A stretch of 64,000 bases of DNA from Bosea sp. 124 (GTDB lineage Bacteria; Pseudomonadota; Alphaproteobacteria; Rhizobiales; Beijerinckiaceae): contig NZ_PZZM01000001.1 of assembly GCF_003046175.1 (NCBI RefSeq), positions 3,365,001 through 3,429,000 on the forward strand, given 5' to 3'. The notes below the pieces were generated by a model, which was not told where the DNA came from, did not search any database, and saw nothing but the letters and a program-made list of their open reading frames with translations. The stretch's first letter is position 1. Each line of letters opens with the position of its first letter. A program made the position numbers and the translations under genes. Below are positions 53,989 through 62,596 of the stretch, piece after piece.

Positions 53989-55489
53989 AGAGAGGACTCT
54001 TATGCGTTTCGTGTCGAAAAGATTGAGCCGCTGCCGCGCCAAGCACTGAGGCATACACCAGCATGAAACCAGGGATCTGCAACGAGAAATCGATGAGGGC
54101 ATGCGTCAGTCCGACCATCCCGATACTGGCTCCGATCAACGGCAAGTCGCTGTCGCGCTTACGGATGAGAGCACCGCGGATGCAGACCAATACGACTCCG
54201 ACCAGGATGGCGAAGCCGAGCAGCGCGGCGGGGATACCCAGCTCAACGATCAGCTGCAGTGGGCTGCTATGCGCATAGTCCCAGATCATCCGCGGGCTGA
54301 TTGTCGATGGGCGGTATTGCGGAAGGGCGAATTCGAAACTGCCGATGCCGAAACCCGTCCAAGGGCTATCGGCGATCATCTTGAACATGACCTTGTAGAT
54401 CTCGGCCCGGCCATCCTCGCCCAAGCGCATCTCGGAGAAGCGTTCGCCGATCGCGCCCATGCCGACCTGCGAAAGGAAGCCGATGCCCAGGAAAGAGCCG
54501 GCCACGGCGAGCGCGGTGCCGAGCCTCAGTCCCGCGACGCGGATCAGCACCAGAAGATAAGCCGTGAACAATCCTGCGAGCAGCGCCAGTAGCCCGCCAC
54601 GAGATCCCGTGGCGAAGGTCAGTGCGAGGCCGACGATGAACAGCATCAGCGGCAACCCGATCTGAGGTGGATTGTTCAGCGCCATGATCAAAAGCCGGCT
54701 CTTCAGCGGCATAGCCCCGCGCGGAACCGCAGCAAGCACCCGCTGCAGCGCGATGGCAAAATAGGCTGCCGTCGACGAGGCGAAAAGCGTGACGGCATGA
54801 TTGCGGCTCACGAAAGTGCCGCTTGGTTGCCCCTTTGGTACATCGAACGTAATCCACAGCAGTTGCTGCGGGTCAGAGTAGAAGAAATAAGCGCCCAGGC
54901 AGCCGTTAAGTATCCCCATCAGCATGATAGCGATCAGAAAATTTCGGGCCGTGCGCGGATTGGACCCTGCAACGAAGCTCGCTGTGAAGGCGAGCACCGC
55001 CAGCGCGAAGCCACCACTGATCAGCCGACTTTGGGCAGGAGTCACCGAGGCATAGCCTTGGACGGGCTCGTTTAAGATGGCCCGGGTTTCTGTGAATAGG
55101 CGATGCTCCGGCAGTAAGCCGATGCCGGTCGTCTGCAGGAGCATGTACCCGATCAGCACGGCAGAGGCGGCCAGGACAACGGCAAGCACGCGCATCTGAG
55201 TTCGGCTGATCCGGCTGTAGTCGAGGAACGGCGTGCTCGCTGCGAGGAGAATGCCCCAGAGCGCGATCCAACGCCATTCGACCGAGGCCAGCGGAAACGG
55301 CGCCAGTAGCACAACGGCCAGCACAATTCCGGTTGCCAGCAGATGGATGGACCGTCGGGCATCCTGGCCGATGCTTCCGAATTCCAAGCTCCGGGCGCGC
55401 CCGCGCCGCCCGTATATCATCGCTTTGCCAAGTCGTCGGATGTGGCCAAGAAAACCATGGTCGCGCGGCACGTTTTTGCGCGCCACCAT
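53987..55489 (-). CDS. O-antigen ligase/polymerase-type membrane protein (Wzy/WaaL-like)
   Basis: The product is about 500 aa with ten or more predicted membrane helices and a large periplasmic loop. Family features are FVSRNHAVTLFASSTAAYFA, TFATGSRGGLLALLAG and GFGIGSFEFALPQYRP followed by WDYAHSSPLQLIVELGIP, the O-antigen ligase domain pattern. It polymerises or ligates repeat units at the membrane. The final codons (KSPL and the stop) come from inserted IS DNA, so the native C-terminus is replaced after about HET-H. ATG 55489 was chosen because upstream frame overlaps the Wza-type gene. Confidence 0.8.
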   Translation of the reverse strand: MVARKNVPRDHGFLGHIRRLGKAMIYGRRGRARSLEFGSIGQDARRSIHLLATGIVLAVVLLAPFPLASVEWRWIALWGILLAASTPFLDYSRISRTQMRVLAVVLAASAVLIGYMLLQTTGIGLLPEHRLFTETRAILNEPVQGYASVTPAQSRLISGGFALAVLAFTASFVAGSNPRTARNFLIAIMLMGILNGCLGAYFFYSDPQQLLWITFDVPKGQPSGTFVSRNHAVTLFASSTAAYFAIALQRVLAAVPRGAMPLKSRLLIMALNNPPQIGLPLMLFIVGLALTFATGSRGGLLALLAGLFTAYLLVLIRVAGLRLGTALAVAGSFLGIGFLSQVGMGAIGERFSEMRLGEDGRAEIYKVMFKMIADSPWTGFGIGSFEFALPQYRPSTISPRMIWDYAHSSPLQLIVELGIPAALLGFAILVGVVLVCIRGALIRKRDSDLPLIGASIGMVGLTHALIDFSLQIPGFMLVYASVLGAAAAQSFRHETHKSPL

Positions 55490-55529
55490 CGCTTGGCGTT
55501 TACGCCTCGGGACGGGACGATCATCCCGA

Positions 55530-56759
55530 TCAGGGTGTGGAGGTGATCGAACCACCCGTCGTGACCAAGCGCGTCGTCGCTGTTCGGCGCCCGATATCAG
55601 GCACGGTCGCAACATTGGTTGCGAAGCTGACGTTTGAATTGATGAAGCTGATGAACTTCAGCCAATCAACCGACTGCGAGTTGGCAACATAAATTATGTC
55701 GCGGTCGCGCATCTGGAACCCAGAGGCGACGAACATATTTGCCGGATCGCGCAGTTTCGTCCGATACACGACAGGAACCGTCTGAGAGTGGCCGAGCTTG
55801 GTGGTATCGACCCCAAGCGCTTCCGCCGTTTTACGGTCCTCGAACCGGTACAGGAAGACCGCATCTGGATCAGAGCGCGTGTCGACCAGGCCGCCGATCT
55901 TTGCAAGCGCTTCGGACATGCTCAGATTCTCCTTTTCAAAGAAGATCTGGCCCTGCTGCGAGGTGGCGCCGAAGACGAGGAAGGTCGGAGCCTGACGGAA
56001 CACATAGATCGTATCGCCAGGCAGAACATAGACATTGTCCTCGGGCGAGGACAGCAGTTGGTTGAAGGTAACGGTGGCCCGTTCCTTGCCCCGCTGCAGG
56101 GCGACGAACATTTCGTAGCCGGCAAACTTGGTGCCGCCAGCGCGGGCGATGACGTCGAGAATGCGCTCGCCGAGCGGGTTCAGCGTCAGGCGCGAGGAGC
56201 CGACATCGCCAAGAATGGTGACTTGGGCCGATCGACGGTCCGTGATTGCGACAACAGCTTGTGGCTCAATGGCGCGGTTGCGGAGCCTTTCCTCGATCAA
56301 GTTCTGGACTTGGCGTACCGTCCGCCCCGCTGCTGGCAGGACACCGGCATAGGGTATCGAAATATTGCCCTGGCGGTCGACCTCCTGCGGCGGCAATTGA
56401 ATGAAGTTGCCCGAGCGGGAGCCGGCCTCGGCCGGAATGAAAAGGCCGCCAGCCGATGCTTCGAAGATCGAGACTGAGATGGTGTCGCCGATGCCGACGG
56501 TCAGGGTCGGAGCTGGACGGCGATCCGTGAAGCGACCGCTGAACGAGCCCTGCGACCGCGCCGGAATGATACGAAGTGCCTCCGGCGTGATGTCGACAAC
56601 CGCGTAAGGCAACCGGTCGATCTCGGTGCTGTTCACCGTCGACGTCGCCGCGCCATTGATGTCGAAGCCGAGCGGACCCGCTGCAGGAAGCGCGGAGCAG
56701 CCCGCCAGCATCGTGCAGGCTGCCAAGGAGACAGCAGCGGAAGCCAATCGCTTCATCAT
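55530..56759 (-). CDS. polysaccharide export outer-membrane lipoprotein (Wza-type)
   Basis: The 409-aa protein starts with a lipoprotein signal, SAAVSLAACTMLAGC (lipobox LAGC). Next come the Poly_export domain (TLTVGIGDTISVSIFEASAG, IQLPPQEVDRQGNISIPYAG) and two SLBB-type beta-grasp domains (VTILGDVGSSRLTLNPLGER, VFGATSQQGQIFFEKENLSM). It forms the outer-membrane exit for capsule/EPS. The ligase-type gene follows 40 bases after its stop. The inner-membrane Wzc partner is not in the window. Confidence 0.92.
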   Translation of the reverse strand: MMKRLASAAVSLAACTMLAGCSALPAAGPLGFDINGAATSTVNSTEIDRLPYAVVDITPEALRIIPARSQGSFSGRFTDRRPAPTLTVGIGDTISVSIFEASAGGLFIPAEAGSRSGNFIQLPPQEVDRQGNISIPYAGVLPAAGRTVRQVQNLIEERLRNRAIEPQAVVAITDRRSAQVTILGDVGSSRLTLNPLGERILDVIARAGGTKFAGYEMFVALQRGKERATVTFNQLLSSPEDNVYVLPGDTIYVFRQAPTFLVFGATSQQGQIFFEKENLSMSEALAKIGGLVDTRSDPDAVFLYRFEDRKTAEALGVDTTKLGHSQTVPVVYRTKLRDPANMFVASGFQMRDRDIIYVANSQSVDWLKFISFINSNVSFATNVATVPDIGRRTATTRLVTTGGSITSTP

Positions 56760-57006
56760 TCTCTATATCGCTCCTGTTTTGTCGCCGATGCTCAATGCCA
56801 TCGGGCGAGGCAACCGGCAATTTGATTCGAGTGCGAAACGGCTCCTAAGCAAGAGCTTGGCTAATTTGTTGTATTTTTGTAACGCGCCCTGTCCCCATTC
56901 ATATTGCGTCACCGAATCTGAGTTGATAGTGCTGAATCGCTAATTTTGATTGATTCTGTAATTATTCGGTCGATCGTGGGGTATTGTACTGAGCAGAGAC
57001 AGCATT
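56760..57006. promoter_or_regulatory. AT-rich divergent promoter region (wza-type / phosphatase)
   Basis: Nearly 250 bases separate two divergent genes. The segment 56855-56990 is AT-rich and should contain both promoters; no operator-like symmetry stood out. Confidence 0.4.
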
Positions 57007-57798
57007 GTGCTTGCCGTTGACAGCGCTAAAATTCGTTATGTCGTCAATGTAGAGAAGCCAGTCACGACTGGCCGAATGCTGCCGGTCGGGCAGCGAATCT
57101 ATGTTGTCGGCGATATTCACGGGCGTCTCAATCTTCTGCATGCGATGCATACGGCAATTGATCAGATCGAGTTGTCGCTGGCGGATGCTGACAGCCATGA
57201 GCTCTTTCTCGGAGATTATGTCGATCGAGGCCCTGCGTCCGCTGGCGTGATCGAGTGGTTGAGCGCGCCCTCGCCGCAGCGGGGTCGTATCTGTCTGCGT
57301 GGCAACCATGAATGGCTCATGCAGGCCTATCTCAGGGCGCCAGACGGTTTTGAAGCGTGGCGCGCCGTCGGCGGTGGCGACACCTTGGTGAGCTATGGCA
57401 TCGACCGGCGCATATGGGCCGACCGCTCGTCGCGCACGCGGACGTGGCGGGAATTCCAGCTTGCCTTTCCACAGCGCCATCAGGCCTTTCTGGCGGGGTT
57501 GCTTAGCTTCCACCAGATAGGTGATTATCTCTTCGTCCATGCGGGCCTGCGACCCGGCCTGCCGCTGGGGCAACAATCCGAGCTAGACATGCTCTGGATC
57601 CGCTCGGATTTTCTCGACAGCGACGCAGAGTTCGGGATGATGGTAGTGCATGGTCATTCGCCTGCGCGGGATGTCGAGTTCCGTCATAACCGGATCGGCG
57701 TCGATACCGGGGCTTATGCCACAAGCGTGCTCTCCTGCGTGATGCTCGAGCGCGACCAGGCAATGGTCATCCAGGTCCGGCCCGAAGGTGTGGCCTGA
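57007..57798 (+). CDS. metallophosphoesterase, PPP serine/threonine phosphatase type
   Basis: The 263-aa calcineurin-like enzyme shows the full PPP metal set: VVGDIHGRLNLL, LFLGDYVDRGPAS, CLRGNHEWLM, then FVHAGLRPGLPL and VHGHSPARD. Bacterial relatives dephosphorylate Ser/Thr or Tyr or small phosphates. The start is GTG 57007; ATG 57076, just before the core, is an alternative. It is divergent from the Wza-type export gene, so it may act on a kinase-controlled export machine, but this is inference. Confidence 0.85.
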   Translation: MLAVDSAKIRYVVNVEKPVTTGRMLPVGQRIYVVGDIHGRLNLLHAMHTAIDQIELSLADADSHELFLGDYVDRGPASAGVIEWLSAPSPQRGRICLRGNHEWLMQAYLRAPDGFEAWRAVGGGDTLVSYGIDRRIWADRSSRTRTWREFQLAFPQRHQAFLAGLLSFHQIGDYLFVHAGLRPGLPLGQQSELDMLWIRSDFLDSDAEFGMMVVHGHSPARDVEFRHNRIGVDTGAYATSVLSCVMLERDQAMVIQVRPEGVA

Positions 57799-57874
57799 GC
57801 GCTCGGGTGCGGTAAACCCTGGCGGGAGTTAGGGCGTGCGAGAGGAAGGACAACAACTGGACCGGCCCATTTCC

Positions 57875-58673
57875 TCATGCCGCACGATCTAAGGATTGCC
57901 TCCGCTTCCGGTCCCAGTGCAACTTCATTAAGCCTAGGCCGCGGCCGCGGTTGAACGTGCCTCCGTCGCCGATCGCGGCCACCAACGCGGTCGCGTTCAT
58001 CACGCCGATACCCGGTATCGTCGCCAGGCGGCGAGCTGCGGGGGCATTGCGCGCCATCTCGGCAAACTCGTCGTCGAGCGCCTTAATGTGCGCGTCGAGG
58101 GCGCGCCACTGGTCGAGCATGTCATCGAGCAGAAGCCGAACGCGCGCGCCCACTCCGCTCCCGTCCAGCTCCGACGACAGTCCTGCCAACGCCTCTAGCA
58201 GGCTTCGCCGGCCCTGAGGCACGACGATCCCGCGCTCGAGCAGGATGCTGCGGATCTGGTTCATCAATGATGTGCGCTTTCCGACCAGCCCGGTCGCGAA
58301 CGCGATGCAGAACCTGTACGTCAAGTTGCGCCTTCGTCTTGAGCGCCACGAACCGCATCGTCGGCCGGGTCGCAGCCTCGGCGATCGCTTCGGCGTCGCG
58401 ATCGTCGTTCTTCTGCGCCTTGACGTAGGGCCGGACATATTCGGGCGACATCAGCCGCACCTCGTGCCCCTGGGCGACCAAAAGGCGCCCCAGATGATGG
58501 GCTCCGCAGCATGCCTCCATCGCGATCACGCAGCCAGGTAGCTTCGCCGCCAGAGCGATCACGCCCTCCCGCCGCATCCGGCGGCGCAACAGAACCTGTC
58601 CAGCCGCATCCAGACCGACCACGCTGCAGCTGTTCTTGCCCAAATCGACACCAAGAATCCGAACGTCCTTCAT
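57875..58673 (-). pseudogene. IS110-family transposase, frameshifted and 3'-truncated
   Basis: It starts MKDVRILGVDLGKNSCSVVG at 58673 behind AGGAGAGTGGC. An extra G in the run at about 58290 shifts DVQVLHRVRDR into LVGKRTSLMNQIRSILLERG. The transposase_20 part begins (LATIPGIGVMNATALVAAIG) but the sequence leaves the family after NRGRG, so roughly the last 80-90 residues are missing. Unrelated to the IS110 copy at 52.6 kb at the level of obvious identity. Confidence 0.85.
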
Positions 58674-58724
58674 GCCACTCTCCTGTTGCAACCCGATCAG
58701 TCTGGAGGAGAGGGGCGGGCCATT

Positions 58725-59178
58725 CCATAAAGGGGGTCGAGATCGTTGTCTCGGTCGTTCGCGAGGCGGGCTCACCATGAAGATCCACGCCCTCGTCGAT
58801 GCGCAGGGGCGCCCGATCCAGCTCAAGCTGACGGCGGGGCAGGCCAGCGACATCGCCAGCGCCGCCGATCTGATGGGTCATCTCGGCGCGGGCACGATGC
58901 TGATGGCCGGCAAGGGCTACGACGTCAACACCTTGCGCGCGCTCGTCGGTGAGCGTGGAGCCTGGGCCAACATCCCGCCCAAGAGCAATCGTAAGGACCC
59001 GATCTGCTTCAGCCGTCACCTCTACAGGGACCGGAATCTGATTGAGCGCTTCTTCAACAAGATCAAAAAGTTCCGACGCATGGCCACACGCTACGACCAG
59101 CTCGCTGAAAACTTCCTCGCAAGCCTCAAGCTCGCATGCGTCAGGATGTGGCTACGCGGTAATGAGTCGACAGCCTAA
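58725..59178 (+). pseudogene. IS5-family transposase, C-terminal fragment
   Basis: The frame reads KGGRDRCLGRSRGGLTMKIH, then LMAGKGYDVNTLRALVGERG and LIERFFNKIKKFRRMATRYD, the second half of an IS5 transposase ending MWLRGNESTA. The N-terminal half with the first catalytic Asp is absent, replaced by the IS110 remnant. Confidence 0.85.
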
Positions 59179-59300
59179 GGCGAGCACTAAGTATTCTCGT
59201 TAAAAAATAGTATAATCTCGCCCTCTAATGCGATTTGATTATCGAATCAAATCTCAAAATTGCTTCTGTAATTCTGGTTTCCGGCATCGGGGATCAGTTA

Positions 59301-59945
59301 ATGTTTAGTCTAAACCGTATTATCAGCGGCTGGCGTCACCTCATTGCGGGCCTTTCCGTCGTCGCTCTGGTGATTCTGGCTGAAGGGGCTGACGCTGCGT
59401 CCTCTCGTCCCCTGCGTCCGATGGCTACCCTGGCCGGGTTCGTTGCGCCGGCCGGCCCGTTCCTGACGCCTCTGGGGCTGACACGCTTCTGCTTTGCCTA
59501 TCGCGACCAGTGCAGGGTCTCCAATCCCATTTTCCGTCCGAAACGGATGGCTGTGGTGGAGGCATCGCTGAAGGATCTCGATGATGTCAATCGCAGCGTC
59601 AACCGCGCGATTCGTCCGCAGCCCGATGGCCCCGGCCTGCTTAACGACATCTGGACCATCGCCCCTGCCGCCGGCGACTGCGACGACTACGCCGTCACCA
59701 AGCGCGCGCGACTCCTGAAGAAGGGCTGGTCCAGCCGCACGTTGCTGCTTGCCCAGGTCGTCGCAGCCAATGGCGAAGACCATCTCGTTCTGGTAGCGCG
59801 CACCAGGCTGGGCGATTTCGTGCTGGACAACCTGACCCAAGCTGTGCTGCCCGCGCCGCAGGCCAATCTGCGCTGGCTTGGCATGCAGACCGCTGCCAAC
59901 CCGCATATCTGGCAGCGCGCTGCCGTGCGCAGCTACGGAGCCTGA
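59301..59945 (+). CDS. transglutaminase-like cysteine peptidase (BTLCP / LapG-like)
   Basis: The 214-aa exported protein has a signal peptide (HLIAGLSVVALVILAEGADA). The mature domain has NDIWTIAPAAGDCDDYAVTK with the catalytic Cys, DHLVLVARTRLGDFVLDNL with His and Asp, and the C-terminal IWQRAAV tail of the PF06035-type family. LapG members cut a surface adhesin under c-di-GMP control; many Rhizobiales have several paralogues of unknown target. ATG 59301 follows GGGGATCAG. It precedes ugd. Confidence 0.85.
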   Translation: MFSLNRIISGWRHLIAGLSVVALVILAEGADAASSRPLRPMATLAGFVAPAGPFLTPLGLTRFCFAYRDQCRVSNPIFRPKRMAVVEASLKDLDDVNRSVNRAIRPQPDGPGLLNDIWTIAPAAGDCDDYAVTKRARLLKKGWSSRTLLLAQVVAANGEDHLVLVARTRLGDFVLDNLTQAVLPAPQANLRWLGMQTAANPHIWQRAAVRSYGA

Positions 59946-60173
59946 TGTATCGATCTGGCATCCGCCCTATGGAGGGCACTAAATCTCGCCGTTTACCGAG
60001 ATATCCGAATTCGCTTACTTCTCATTATCGATTGCTTTAACCCATCATTAATCCTCGCTATCTCCAGGGCGTTACTGCGAGACAAGCCATTCCGGCCGGC
60101 TGATCTCGAGCCGTGACCGAGTGGTGGCTGCGGCGGCACGGACTGCCTTCGGGTAGCGTATTCGGAGGGGCTA

Positions 60174-61514
60174 GTGCGCATCGCGGTTATCGGCTCGGGC
60201 TATGTCGGATTGGTTTCAGGCGCCTGCTTCGCCGATTTTGGCCACCGGGTCACATGCGTCGACGTCTCCGCCGAGAAGATTGCGGCGCTACAGGTTGGCC
60301 GAATGCCGATCTTCGAGCCGGGCCTTGACCAACTGGTCGCGACGAATGTCCAGGCTGGACGCCTGTCCTTTACGTGTGATCTCTCGCTACCGGTCGCGGA
60401 AGCCGAGGTCGTGTTCATCGCCGTCGGCACGCCCGCCCGCCATCGCGACGGACATGCCGATCTCGCTTATGTCTATGCCGCCGCGGCGGAAGTGTCGCAG
60501 GCAGTGCGCGGCTTCACAGTCGTTGTCACCAAGTCGACCGTCCCGGTGGGCACCGGCGACGAGGTGGCGCGGATCATCCGTGAGGCCAATCCGGCTGCCG
60601 ATGTCTCTGTCGTTTCAAACCCTGAATTTCTGCGCGAAGGCGCAGCAATCAATGATTTTAAGCTGCCCGACCGGATCATCGTTGGGGCTGAGGATGAACG
60701 TGGCCGGGACGTCATGACGGAGGTCTATCGACCGCTGTTCCTTAATGCTGCACCGATGATGTTCTGCGACAGGCGCACTGCCGAGCTCACCAAATATGCC
60801 GCAAACGCCTTCCTGGCAATGAAGATCACCTTCATCAACGAGATCGCCAATCTTTGCGAGAAGGTGGGCGCCGATGTCCAGGATGTCGCCCGCGGTATCG
60901 GGCTCGACAAGCGCATCGGCGCAAAGTTCCTCAATCCGGGCCCGGGCTACGGTGGCTCCTGCTTTCCCAAGGATACGCTGGCCCTCGTCAAGGCCGCGCA
61001 GGAGCATGACAGCCCGCTGCGGCTGATCGAAACAACGGTCGCCGTCAACGATCAGCGCAAGAGCCAGATGGCACGTCGGGTGATAGTGGCCTGCGGCGGC
61101 GATGTGCGCGGCAAGACCATCGGCGTGCTCGGCCTCACTTTCAAACCCAATACCGACGATATGCGCGATGCGCCGTCGCTGGCCATCATTCGAGTGCTCC
61201 AAGACGCTGGCGCACGGATACAGGCTTACGATCCGGAAGGCGTGGAGGCCGCGCGCGAGCACCTGGACGATGTCGCCTTCGCGCCCGGCCCCTACGAGGC
61301 AGCGAGAGACGCCCATGCTCTCGTAATCGTAACTGAATGGGAAAGCTTCCGAGCGCTCGATTTTGAGAGGCTCGGCGCCATCATGGCGGATCCTCTGCTG
61401 ATCGATCTGCGCAACGTCTATCGCCGCGCGCAACTCGCCCAGCACGGCTTTCGATATGCGAGCATTGGGCGTCCCGCACAATCGATCTCGTCGCCCCTGC
61501 TGTATGCGGGATAG
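60174..61514 (+). CDS. ugd: UDP-glucose 6-dehydrogenase
   Basis: The 446-aa enzyme oxidises UDP-glucose to UDP-glucuronate with two NAD. N-terminal MRIAVIGSGYVGLVSGACFA, TKSTVPVGTGDEV, SNPEFLREGAAINDF, catalytic Cys in GPGYGGSCFPKDTLAL and the C-terminal LGLTFKPNTDDMRDAPSL. The start is GTG 60174 directly behind GGAGGGG, a clear ribosome site. It feeds the decarboxylase encoded next. Confidence 0.95.
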   Translation: MRIAVIGSGYVGLVSGACFADFGHRVTCVDVSAEKIAALQVGRMPIFEPGLDQLVATNVQAGRLSFTCDLSLPVAEAEVVFIAVGTPARHRDGHADLAYVYAAAAEVSQAVRGFTVVVTKSTVPVGTGDEVARIIREANPAADVSVVSNPEFLREGAAINDFKLPDRIIVGAEDERGRDVMTEVYRPLFLNAAPMMFCDRRTAELTKYAANAFLAMKITFINEIANLCEKVGADVQDVARGIGLDKRIGAKFLNPGPGYGGSCFPKDTLALVKAAQEHDSPLRLIETTVAVNDQRKSQMARRVIVACGGDVRGKTIGVLGLTFKPNTDDMRDAPSLAIIRVLQDAGARIQAYDPEGVEAAREHLDDVAFAPGPYEAARDAHALVIVTEWESFRALDFERLGAIMADPLLIDLRNVYRRAQLAQHGFRYASIGRPAQSISSPLLYAG

Positions 61515-61574
61515 GGGCTCGACAGAGCCGCTAAATCCCTTCAGACCTGCCCACTATCGTCCAAGGACTGGCCC

Positions 61575-62549
61575 ATGAACGACCGTACTCGAGACAAAGA
61601 TTATTTTAGTGGGCGCGTCCTGATCACGGGAGGAGCTGGCTTCATCGGCTCGCATCTGTGTGAAAGACTTCTAGAGCGCGGTAATGAAGTGCTTTGCGTC
61701 GACAATTTCTTCACTGGCCGCCGCAACAATATCGGCCATCTCTTGCAGCATCCGCGCTTCGAGCTCATGCGCCACGACGTCACCTTCCCGCTCTACGTGG
61801 AGGTCGACCAGATCTACAATCTCGCCTGTCCTGCGTCGCCCGTGCATTACCAGTTCGACCCGGTGCAGACGACCAAGACCAGCGTTGTCGGTGCGATCAA
61901 CATGCTCGGTCTGGCGAAACGGCTGAAGGTGCCGGTGCTGCAGGCGTCGACGTCTGAGGTCTATGGTGACCCGAGCCAGCATCCGCAGACGGAGGCCTAT
62001 TGGGGCAATGTCAATCCGATCGGCCCGCGCTCATGCTACGACGAAGGCAAGCGATGCGCCGAGACATTGTTTTTCGACTATCGTCGGCAGCACCAGCTCG
62101 ACATCAAGGTTATCAGGATCTTCAACACCTACGGGCCGCGCATGCATCCCTCCGACGGGCGCGTGGTCTCGAACTTCATCGTGCAGGCGCTGAAGGGCGA
62201 GGACATCACATTGTACGGCAATGGCGAGCAGACGCGCTCCTTCTGCTATGTCGACGATCTTGTCGCCGGCATGATTGCCATGATGGACACGTCGTCGGAG
62301 GTGACCGGGCCGATTAATCTGGGCAATCCCAGCGAATTCACCATGCGCGAGCTTGCGCAGATGGTGAAGGAACTGACGGGCTCCAAATCACGCCTCGTAC
62401 ACCTGCCGCTGCCACAGGACGATCCGAAACAGCGCCGCCCGGATACCAGCCAAGCTAGCGACACGCTCGGCTGGCGGCCGACAGTCCCGCTCAACGAGGG
62501 GCTCGGCCGGACGATCGCGTATTTCGACGACCTGCTGAAGGTTGCCTGA
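61575..62549 (+). CDS. uxs: UDP-glucuronate decarboxylase (UDP-xylose synthase)
   Basis: The 324-aa short-chain dehydrogenase has [20 protein letters not shown], the Uxs-specific [50 protein letters not shown], and [15 protein letters not shown] containing the Tyr-Lys pair. It decarboxylates UDP-glucuronate to UDP-xylose. It follows ugd by 60 bases, so the two steps are consecutive. Confidence 0.93.
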   Translation: MNDRTRDKDYFSGRVLITGGAGFIGSHLCERLLERGNEVLCVDNFFTGRRNNIGHLLQHPRFELMRHDVTFPLYVEVDQIYNLACPASPVHYQFDPVQTTKTSVVGAINMLGLAKRLKVPVLQASTSEVYGDPSQHPQTEAYWGNVNPIGPRSCYDEGKRCAETLFFDYRRQHQLDIKVIRIFNTYGPRMHPSDGRVVSNFIVQALKGEDITLYGNGEQTRSFCYVDDLVAGMIAMMDTSSEVTGPINLGNPSEFTMRELAQMVKELTGSKSRLVHLPLPQDDPKQRRPDTSQASDTLGWRPTVPLNEGLGRTIAYFDDLLKVA

Positions 62550-62596
62550 GCGCGCCGCAACGTCGCCACCTGCCCACTCCTCATCGCAAGGCACCC

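Larger units (their letters stand above)
51671..54000 (-). mobile_element. IS5-family element split by a nested IS110-family insertion
   Basis: The left terminal repeat is AGAGTCCGTCCCGAAA at 51671. Its partner is in two pieces: CTTTCGGACA at 52562-52571 and GGACTCT at 53994-54000. Joined and complemented they read AGAGTCCTGTCCGAAAG, so the IS110 element lies inside the right terminal repeat. No target duplication is obvious. Confidence 0.65.

Noticed and set aside
59301..59945. Considered as the missing lasso protease (B2) because it is transglutaminase-like
   Set aside because: It belongs to the PF06035 LapG-type family with a signal peptide and acts in the periplasm; lasso B2 proteases are cytoplasmic and of a different subfamily. 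It is also 11 kb away beside ugd.
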